The translations under genes were made by a program, and so were the position numbers. The notes beneath the pieces were generated by a model. It saw only the letters and a list, made by a program, of their open reading frames with translations. It searched no databases and had not been told where the DNA came from. DNA of 5,486 nucleotides from Treponema sp. (lineage in GTDB: Bacteria > Spirochaetota > Spirochaetia > Treponematales > Rectinemataceae), in the NCBI GenBank assembly GCA_012516755.1, contig JAAYWE010000076.1:1-5486 (forward strand). Direction: 5' to 3'. This document shows positions 1-4,820 of the stretch, one piece after another; the first letter of the stretch is position 1, and every line of letters starts with the position of its first letter.

Positions 1-837
1 ATTTGTATCGGGCTGCACCGACTGTTCTACAACGGTACCGGGTGTTTCCTTTTCATGCGCAGAACGCATTTTATAGCTGAATACTAGCGGAATTGTAGAT
101 GCCTTCGACGCCATCTCCCTCATCGAAAGGCCAATTAGAGATGGCATCGCAATATTCCTAGATTCTGGCCCTTTGCTTACGACAAGATCTAAGACTGTCG
201 GACCAGAAATTTCCGTACCCGGCTTTGGTTCCTGATCTAGAATTGTACCAGGCGCCGAATTATCGAAAATATAAAGAGGAGGTTCTCTTATGCTTACGAG
301 GGTCTTTGTTGTAGCGGAAATTCCTTGAAGGTAGAGCTTGAGGTCATCGATGTTGCGACCGGAATAATCCTCCACTCTGTCTAGCACAGCACCGCGGCTC
401 ACGACGAGATTGATGCGTCGTCCGGCTTTTACAATGCTTCCTGGTGGAGGTGACTGCTCAAGCACGAGATTGCGGTCGAGGGGATTATCGGTGAAACGCA
501 GCGTCAGGCGCGGGTATAGCTCACGCTGTTGAAGTTTGACTAGAGCGTCAGCAAGGTCCATATGTCTTACATCTGGAACCATCGTTCTTTCTTCTCCTCT
601 AAGCGCAAGGAAAAACACCAATACTGCCACAATCACCATGACTAGAAACATGACTAGGGCGAACCAAATAAAGGTCCGTTTCTGCTCTTTGGTCCACTTG
701 GAGATATGTTCATGCTGCTCGCCTGCGCTATCTGCGACCGTCTTTGCTACTTTGGATACCTTCTGAGGAGCTTTAGACGCAGTTTCCTTTAGTATCTTCG
801 TAAAATCTTTGATATCTTTCTTGTCTTTCTTGACCAT
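1..837 (-). CDS. PASTA-domain single-pass membrane protein (partial, C-terminus beyond window)
   Basis: The frame is open from an ATG at 837 to the left edge: 279 codons are visible and no stop is reached. Residues 1-53 form a lysine-rich, presumably cytoplasmic segment. Residues about 54-79 are a strong transmembrane helix (IWFALVMFLVMVIVAVLVFF). The rest, presumably periplasmic, holds PASTA repeats: repeat 1 about 85-149 (MVPDV start, EQSPPPGS, ending LVVSRG), repeat 2 about 151-223 (DQEPKPGT, ending LVVSKG), and repeat 3 from about 229 (MPSLIGLSMREM, TPGTVVEQS), cut by the edge. PASTA domains occur in PknB-type kinases and some penicillin-binding proteins and are linked to peptidoglycan sensing. 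No kinase or transpeptidase domain precedes the helix, so this is a PASTA-only protein; peptidoglycan binding is inferred. The start is supported by AAAGGAA 9 nt upstream. It lies 79 bp after fmt with no terminator seen, so it is probably the last visible gene of the def-fmt operon. Confidence 0.88.
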   Translation of the reverse strand, partial: MVKKDKKDIKDFTKILKETASKAPQKVSKVAKTVADSAGEQHEHISKWTKEQKRTFIWFALVMFLVMVIVAVLVFFLALRGEERTMVPDVRHMDLADALVKLQQRELYPRLTLRFTDNPLDRNLVLEQSPPPGSIVKAGRRINLVVSRGAVLDRVEDYSGRNIDDLKLYLQGISATTKTLVSIREPPLYIFDNSAPGTILDQEPKPGTEISGPTVLDLVVSKGPESRNIAMPSLIGLSMREMASKASTIPLVFSYKMRSAHEKETPGTVVEQSVQPDTN

Positions 838-857
838 GCTTTAAAATTCCTTTACCT

Positions 858-882
858 GCAACTATCGGCAACTAAAATAGTT
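858..882. repeat. Short direct repeat and small palindrome before the PASTA gene
   Basis: GCAACTA occurs twice (858-864 and 868-874), a 10-bp period. The second copy overlaps a small inverted repeat, AACTA-AAA-TAGTT (870-882). It lies in the 79-bp gap between fmt and the PASTA gene, just upstream of that gene's ribosome binding site. The one-turn spacing could suit a protein site and the palindrome a weak RNA hairpin, but both are short, AT-rich and possibly chance. Confidence 0.2.
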
Positions 883-916
883 ATGACTGAAACGGATCTC
901 TTTACGTGTAGCTCTC

Positions 917-1879
917 TTATCGGAGAACCGCGCCAATAATGTCTCTCGCTCCGTTGGAAAAATCCTGAAACCCGACAGCCTTGCGAGTCGCTACCTGTAG
1001 CCTTTTTATTGCAATGTAGCCATCTCCGGCCTTTACGATAATTCCCTTCTGCACAACTGCTGCAATTATAGTCCCAGGAGAGTGATTTGTCATATATCCA
1101 GCATTGCTCATTGAATCAAAATCATCGAAAGGCTCTACTTCAAGAATGGAAAGGCGCAAATTTCTAAGAAAAGTGAATGAGCCTGGCCAAGGATCGAAGG
1201 CACGTATGCGGGCATCGATTTCGCGTGATGACCTATGCCAATCGATATGGCCATCTTCTTTAGTTATTTTCCTGCAATAGGTAGGTTCTCCTATCTGAGG
1301 CCTAGGCTTTGCAATTCCTCTTTCTATCTCATCCAAAACTTCGACGACCATTGGGCCTGCAAGCTGCGCACAGAATTCGGAAAGCGAAGCGCTTGTCTCT
1401 CGGCCTTTAAGAGGAATGCGATGAACATGCAAGAGCTCTCCAGTGTCCATTTCGGGAGCTATTGTTTGTATCGATATTCCTGTCTCCTTATCCATGAACA
1501 TTATGGCATGGGGTATGGGTGAGCTGCCCCGCCATCTTGGCAAAAGGCTTGGATGTACATTTATGCCGCCTTTTGGGAAAAGCTCCATAAATCTAGGTCC
1601 AAAAATTCGTCCATACGCAAAGGAGACAAGTATATCAGGCAAAACGGCTGAAACTGCGGCTCGTGCTTCAGACTTGAGTGTCTCGAAAGCAAGAATTGGC
1701 ACGCTCTCTCCCCATAGGCGTAATGCTGCCTGTGCTATGGGAGTACTGTTCATCTTAAGGCCTCGGCCGGCTTTGGTTACTGGATTCGTCAATACTCCGA
1801 CAACCTCATGCGAAGAATTGTGCAAACTCTCTAGGGTGGGAACCGCGATATCTGGATTTCCTGCAAACAAAATGCGCAC
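917..1879 (-). CDS. fmt: Methionyl-tRNA formyltransferase
   Basis: Transfers a formyl group from 10-formyl-tetrahydrofolate to Met-tRNA(fMet) in the cytoplasm, giving the initiator tRNA of bacterial translation. The 320-residue product is close to the E. coli length (315). The N-terminal Rossmann-type formyltransferase domain (about 1-185) begins MRILFAGNPD. It carries the tRNA-contacting loop NPVTKAGRGLK (32-42, with R39 at the place of E. coli Arg42) and the signature HPSLLPRWRG (109-118). Catalytic residues are N107, H109 and D145 (in MDTGELL). The C-terminal OB-fold domain (about 205-312) has KITKEDGHIDW, RAFDPWPGS and SPGTI. The start codon is GTG: it gives the canonical MRILFAG terminus and has AGGAG 6 nt upstream. 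It lies 20 nt after def, the common def-fmt pair, so the two are almost certainly co-transcribed. No key residue is missing. Confidence 0.97.
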   Translation of the reverse strand: MRILFAGNPDIAVPTLESLHNSSHEVVGVLTNPVTKAGRGLKMNSTPIAQAALRLWGESVPILAFETLKSEARAAVSAVLPDILVSFAYGRIFGPRFMELFPKGGINVHPSLLPRWRGSSPIPHAIMFMDKETGISIQTIAPEMDTGELLHVHRIPLKGRETSASLSEFCAQLAGPMVVEVLDEIERGIAKPRPQIGEPTYCRKITKEDGHIDWHRSSREIDARIRAFDPWPGSFTFLRNLRLSILEVEPFDDFDSMSNAGYMTNHSPGTIIAAVVQKGIIVKAGDGYIAIKRLQVATRKAVGFQDFSNGARDIIGAVLR

Positions 1880-1885
1880 CAGCGA

Positions 1886-1890
1886 CTCCT
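1886..1890 (-). promoter_or_regulatory. Ribosome binding site fixing the GTG start of fmt
   Basis: AGGAG on the minus strand, 6 nt before the GTG at 1879. There is no ATG nearby that would give the conserved N-terminus, so this site decides the start. Confidence 0.8.
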
Positions 1891-1899
1891 AGCCGTTTT

Positions 1900-2388
1900 T
1901 TACATTTTCAGCATACGGCCATAGTGTGTAAGGGCCCGTTTTCTTTTCGAAGGTGAGACACGGTCTACAAATAAAATGCCATCTAGATGGTCATATTCAT
2001 GCTGGATAACTCTAGCCAGCAACCCATCTGCGCTGATTCTGAAAGGTTTTCCATGCATGTCAACGGCTTCTATATCTACGGCAAGAGGACGAACTACGGT
2101 AAAATATAGCCCTGGAAACGAAAGACAGCCTTCTTCTAATTCTGTGGTCTCCTGACTGCTAGCGACAATGTGGGGATTGATGAAAACGCGAAGAGGTTCG
2201 TCATCGATGCCTACGATAAAGAGCCGCTTGGAAGTCCCCACCTGAGGAGCAGCGAGCCCAATTCCATGATCGCGCTGCATGGCTTCATGCATTTCCTCGA
2301 TGAGCCGTTGTAAGCTTTGGTCGAATTCGGTAATCTCATTTGCTTTCTCGGTGAGAATCGATTCACCATAGGTCAATATATTGAGCAT
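1900..2388 (-). CDS. def: Peptide deformylase
   Basis: Metalloenzyme that removes the N-formyl group from nascent proteins at the ribosome exit, undoing what Fmt adds so that methionine aminopeptidase can act. At 162 residues it has the usual length. All three family motifs are intact: motif 1 GIGLAAPQVG (42-51, with Q49), motif 2 EGCLS (86-90, metal ligand C88) and motif 3 QHEYDHLDG (129-137, metal ligands H130 and H134, catalytic E131). The N-terminus (NILTYGESILTEKANEI) is also typical. The ATG at 2388 has AGGAA 6 nt upstream. It is followed after 20 nt by fmt, forming the classic deformylase-formyltransferase pair, and preceded by the DUF192 lipoprotein gene across an 87-90 nt gap with no clear terminator, so co-transcription is likely. 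Confidence 0.97.
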   Translation of the reverse strand: MLNILTYGESILTEKANEITEFDQSLQRLIEEMHEAMQRDHGIGLAAPQVGTSKRLFIVGIDDEPLRVFINPHIVASSQETTELEEGCLSFPGLYFTVVRPLAVDIEAVDMHGKPFRISADGLLARVIQHEYDHLDGILFVDRVSPSKRKRALTHYGRMLKM

Positions 2389-2477
2389 ATCAATTTCCTA
2401 TATTAAGCATATTTGTGTTTCAGATATATAGATTAACGTAAAAGATGACTTCTTGGCAATGTTCCATGTATTTGTTT
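2389..2477 (-). other. DUF192-def intergenic gap, possible weak promoter
   Basis: This AT-rich 89-bp gap holds no terminator-like hairpin that I can see. On the minus strand a TTGCCA (a possible -35) is followed about 17-18 bp later only by poor -10 candidates (TTAATC or TAATCT). I therefore read the gap as a transcribed spacer with, at most, a weak internal promoter for def. The def ribosome binding site (AGGAA, 2399-2395) lies at its downstream end. Confidence 0.3.
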
Positions 2478-2963
2478 TTATTCTAACGATGGAATCTGCA
2501 CCTTATCTCCGACTTTGATACCAGCGCGTTCGAACCAGCCTTTAGGTACTTCTAGGGCGTAGCGTACGCTTCTAATCGAGGGACGAGATTCCTCAGAATA
2601 AGGCACAAGATCGATAATCTGGACAATAGTTCCATCAGAGAGAATATAGGCCAGCGAAAGTGACAACTTGGTGTTCTTCATCCAGAAAGAGAGCTTCTGA
2701 TCGCTCTCGAAAACGAAGAGCATACCTTCGCCGTCTTTCAATGAGCTGCGATACATAAGGCCGCGGTTTCTTTCGCCTTCCGTAAATGCAACTTCAGCCT
2801 TGATTTTTGTTGTTCCAATTACGAGATCGACCGTCTTGAGTTTAGGGTTTGGCTTATCTATGCCTTGGCCGGAGTCACACGCTGTAAAAAGAATGAGAGC
2901 TGCCATAAATGGAATAATTATTAGACTTTTAGATAAGTATCGGGTTGGCGTATCTTTTCTCAT
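2478..2963 (-). CDS. DUF192-family lipoprotein
   Basis: 161-residue predicted lipoprotein. It has a basic N-region (MRKDTPTRYLSKS), a hydrophobic stretch (14-28) and a lipobox-like L-F-T-A-C with lipidation Cys29; spirochaete lipoboxes are known to be looser than those of E. coli. A short polar linker is followed by a DUF192 domain at about 43-157. Its hallmarks are RNRGLMYRSSL (65-75), GMLFVFE (80-86), SFWMKNTKLSLSLAYI (92-107) and YALEVPKGWFERAGIKVGD (135-153). The biochemical function of DUF192 is not established; the domain is small, mostly beta, and often exported, as here. The usual LDI after the WMKNT motif is replaced by LSLAYI. The ATG at 2963 has AAGGA 11 nt upstream, a rather long spacing. 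It opens the def-fmt operon after the rpsU terminator. Confidence 0.9.
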   Translation of the reverse strand: MRKDTPTRYLSKSLIIIPFMAALILFTACDSGQGIDKPNPKLKTVDLVIGTTKIKAEVAFTEGERNRGLMYRSSLKDGEGMLFVFESDQKLSFWMKNTKLSLSLAYILSDGTIVQIIDLVPYSEESRPSIRSVRYALEVPKGWFERAGIKVGDKVQIPSLE

Positions 2964-3016
2964 AATCTATCTTTTCCTTCATCAATATCAAACAGATCTA
3001 TAATGGCTAATTTTTG

Positions 3017-3049
3017 AAAAGAAAAAGCCGCTTGAACAAAGCGGCTTTT
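3017..3049 (-). terminator. Rho-independent terminator of rpsU
   Basis: Perfect 11-bp inverted repeat (3023-3033 with 3039-3049) around a 5-nt loop. Read on the minus strand it is AAAAGCCGCTT, loop, AAGCGGCTTTT, then T-C-TTTT. The GC core with 3' U-run is a classic intrinsic terminator 29 bp past the rpsU stop. It separates rpsU from the DUF192-def-fmt operon. In the plus direction the T-run is shorter and no plus-strand gene precedes it. Confidence 0.9.
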
Positions 3050-3077
3050 CTGCGAGCATCATACTTCCTCTCGAAGA

Positions 3078-3284
3078 TCAATATCTGCCTTCTTGTGATC
3101 TACGAGTTTTTTTCTGGAGCTTCCGTTCTAGCGCTTTTTTTTCTCTATTGCGAATCGCCGATGGCTTTTCGTAATATTCGCGCCGCTTCCATTCACGTAT
3201 GATACCTTCTTTTTCAACCATTCTCTTAAAGCGCTTTAACGCCTTTTCGAGTGGCTCATTATCTTCGACAATGATTTGAGAAAT
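3078..3284 (-). CDS. rpsU: 30S ribosomal protein bS21, apparent ATT (AUU) start
   Basis: Small basic protein of the 30S platform, near the 3' end of 16S rRNA where the anti-Shine-Dalgarno lies; it aids initiation. Family signatures (numbered from the ATT start) are DNEPLEKALKRFKR (8-21) and RREYYEKPS (34-42), then a Lys/Arg-rich tail; stop TGA at 3080-3078. Start choice: an in-frame ATG at 3317 would add 11 residues (79 aa in all), but it has no ribosome binding site and lies inside the promoter -10 box. The in-frame GTG at 3293 is inside the Shine-Dalgarno itself. A GGAGGTGA element sits with 8 nt between GGAGG and an ATT codon at 3284. Starting there gives 68 residues, MSQIIVEDNEP, aligning without gaps to E. 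coli MPVIKVRENEP and B. subtilis MSKTVVRKNES, so the ATT falls exactly at their initiator Met. The gene is monocistronic, ended by the 3017-3049 terminator. Gene identity is certain; the ATT start is strongly inferred. Confidence 0.93.
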   Translation of the reverse strand: MSQIIVEDNEPLEKALKRFKRMVEKEGIIREWKRREYYEKPSAIRNREKKALERKLQKKTRRSQEGRY

Positions 3285-3289
3285 AAATC

Positions 3290-3300
3290 TCACCTCCCTT
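3290..3300 (-). promoter_or_regulatory. Near-perfect Shine-Dalgarno of rpsU
   Basis: The minus strand reads AAGGGAGGTGA, with GGAGGTGA an uninterrupted 8-nt complement to the 16S 3' end. It is the strongest ribosome binding site in the window. Its GGAGG is 8 nt before the ATT at 3284 and lies downstream of the ATG at 3317, so it cannot serve that ATG. It is the main local evidence for the ATT start. Confidence 0.88.
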
Positions 3301-3315
3301 CTATATGCGGAGTGC

Positions 3316-3343
3316 ATTGTAACTGAAGGAAATATTTTGTCAA
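3316..3343 (-). promoter_or_regulatory. Sigma-70-type promoter of rpsU
   Basis: On the minus strand, a perfect -35 TTGACA (3343-3338), a 16-bp spacer and -10 TACAAT (3321-3316, 5 of 6 consensus). The expected transcription start is about 3309-3306, giving a leader of roughly 22-25 nt that contains only the Shine-Dalgarno before the ATT codon. The ATG at 3317-3315 overlaps the -10 box and would be upstream of the transcript. Confidence 0.82.
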
Positions 3344-3369
3344 GCTCTCCGTTTATATATGGCAGCTCT

Positions 3370-3397
3370 TTTGCAAATCTATTTTGAAGGCTATACT
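3370..3397 (+). promoter_or_regulatory. Possible promoter of the coiled-coil gene
   Basis: TTTGCA (3370-3375, 4 of 6 to the -35 consensus), a 16-bp spacer, then TATACT (3392-3397, 5 of 6 to the -10). Transcription would begin near 3404, right at the ribosome binding site AGGAG (3405-3409), leaving a leader of only about 12 nt. That is tight, so the true promoter may lie elsewhere in the 132-bp divergent region. Confidence 0.35.
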
Positions 3398-3416
3398 TGG
3401 ATAGAGGAGTTCTTAG

Positions 3417-4817
3417 ATGCTGTTTTCACTTGGTAATCTGATAACACTGGCCGTTGTCATTGCGATGTTTGTAGCCTATCACCTGTTGACCGCGGATAAT
3501 CGTTCTCTCGAAAAATTGAAACGCCTCGGAGACAAGCTCAAGGATGAGCTTGGTTCCTATGTCGAATCAAAAGCCGAAGAAGTAAAGCACTATGGAATAG
3601 ATCTCGATGTGCAACAGAAGGCAGCCAAAGTCGTGCTGGAAAAAATCCAGGAGGCTCAAGCGACTCTAGATGAGAAATCGGATACGTTAACCGAGATGGC
3701 GGAGCGCGTTAAGAAATATGACAATGTTTTATCCCAGCTTATGGAAATGACAAAGCGTGTCGATCAGAATATCGCGCACCTTGCCGAAAAGAATGACTTT
3801 ATACAAGCAATTTCGCGCCGCCTTGAAGATGCAGATAAAGAAATTGAAATTATCGAAAAAGAAATGCCCAAACTGAAGGAACAGTTTGTTCATGATGCTC
3901 AGCAAATATTGGATGGATTCCGCGACGATATTCTTGATCAACTCCATGAGCAGCTAACAGGAATCGTCAACCTGTTTGAAAAATCTAGAAGCGATGCAGA
4001 GTCAGCAATAGTGGAAGCTACTATGCTTAAAGAAAAGATCGATGAGATTGCTACAGCCGCCCTTTCCGCAGCTGCATCTCGTGCGCACAGCATTGAGGAT
4101 TCTGCCTTTGCCACCCTTCGTGCCCACATTGCCAACAATTTCGACGAAATCTCACGCCAGACCGATGCTCGTATCGAAGGGCTTAGCCAAAGCATTGGTG
4201 AATTAGCAAATGCCATAGAAGCCAAAGTAGCCGCCCTCAGCACAGAGACCGCATCCCAGCTTGCCGAGTCCGATCGTAGACTATCTGAGGCTAGAGCTGC
4301 CTTGAACGCAATGACCAACGATATGGCGCGCATTCAAAAAGAATCAACGGAAATCACCATTGCGCTTTCCAAAGAATTCAAAGCCGAACGAAATTCGCTC
4401 GAAGAACAATTTGAGCAATTCGGTCAGGCTTTCGAGATTCATCGCGCATCCTTCGAAAAAGAATTCCTTGGCGAGATATCGGCTCTACGCGAATCCCTAG
4501 AGGAAGCAAAGGCTCAAAGCGAAGAACTCAAAAGCGCAGCCCAGGGCAATATTGCCATGGCTCTCGATGAATTAGAAAAGCAGGTAACCCAAGAACTCGA
4601 ATCTCGAAGGTCAGCCTTGGATGAGCAAATAGATGAATGGCTCACTTCGATGGATGCCAAGATCCGCAAGGTCTCTCAGGACGCTCTGGATCAGCGCAAG
4701 GCAGAGGAAGCTCGCCTAGCTCAGGAAGTCAACGCGGAATTGAAGCGTCTCAAGGATAGCCTCTATACTCAAACCAAAAAAATCGAACGCGATATAGAAG
4801 CCTTTAAAAGTGTCTGA
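3417..4817 (+). CDS. Membrane-anchored long coiled-coil protein, SpiroCoCo-like
   Basis: 466 residues. A short N-terminus leads straight into one hydrophobic helix (about 4-24, LGNLITLAVVIAMFVAYHLL). Almost everything after it is predicted to be helical coiled coil: Glu/Lys/Ala/Leu-rich, no cysteine, one tryptophan (W408) and a single proline (P151) in the whole protein. The juxtamembrane part (NRSLEKLKRLGDKL, then DVQQKAAKVVLEKI at 64-77) resembles the N-terminus I recall for the spirochaete 'SpiroCoCo' family. Residues about 190-320 are Ala/Ser-rich, and 320-460 are more charged. The topology suggests a membrane-tethered rod, most likely cytoplasmic; a structural role is inference and no enzyme motif is seen. 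It is shorter than the family members I remember, but has a natural-looking end and no sign of a frameshift. The ATG at 3417 has AGGAG 7 nt upstream. It diverges from rpsU and converges with deoD. Confidence 0.8.
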   Translation: MLFSLGNLITLAVVIAMFVAYHLLTADNRSLEKLKRLGDKLKDELGSYVESKAEEVKHYGIDLDVQQKAAKVVLEKIQEAQATLDEKSDTLTEMAERVKKYDNVLSQLMEMTKRVDQNIAHLAEKNDFIQAISRRLEDADKEIEIIEKEMPKLKEQFVHDAQQILDGFRDDILDQLHEQLTGIVNLFEKSRSDAESAIVEATMLKEKIDEIATAALSAAASRAHSIEDSAFATLRAHIANNFDEISRQTDARIEGLSQSIGELANAIEAKVAALSTETASQLAESDRRLSEARAALNAMTNDMARIQKESTEITIALSKEFKAERNSLEEQFEQFGQAFEIHRASFEKEFLGEISALRESLEEAKAQSEELKSAAQGNIAMALDELEKQVTQELESRRSALDEQIDEWLTSMDAKIRKVSQDALDQRKAEEARLAQEVNAELKRLKDSLYTQTKKIERDIEAFKSV

Positions 4818-4820
4818 AAA

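Noticed and set aside
536..766. Plus-strand 76-codon frame opposite the PASTA gene
   Set aside because: It is antisense to the transmembrane and first PASTA region; the product is Thr/Ser-rich with no motif.
1235..1892. Plus-strand open frames opposite fmt (1235-1522 and 1443-1892)
   Set aside because: They are fully antisense to a gene with intact catalytic motifs, and their products show no recognisable domain.
2800..3202. Small plus-strand frames opposite the DUF192 gene and rpsU
   Set aside because: They overlap well-supported genes and the rpsU terminator, and have no recognisable product.
3285..3317. ATG at 3317 as the start of rpsU (79-aa product)
   Set aside because: It has no ribosome binding site, sits in the promoter -10 box and adds 11 residues absent from the E. 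coli and B. subtilis proteins. The strong Shine-Dalgarno lies downstream of it.
3337..3359. TTGTCA plus TATATA as a plus-strand promoter
   Set aside because: The spacing is only about 11 bp, too short for a sigma-70 promoter; TTGTCA is largely the reverse strand of the rpsU -35 region.
3729..4333. Minus-strand open frames opposite the coiled-coil gene
   Set aside because: The composition (Ser/Ala-rich and Phe/Asn-rich) is what antisense reading of a Glu/Ala/Leu coiled-coil gene yields; no independent support was found.
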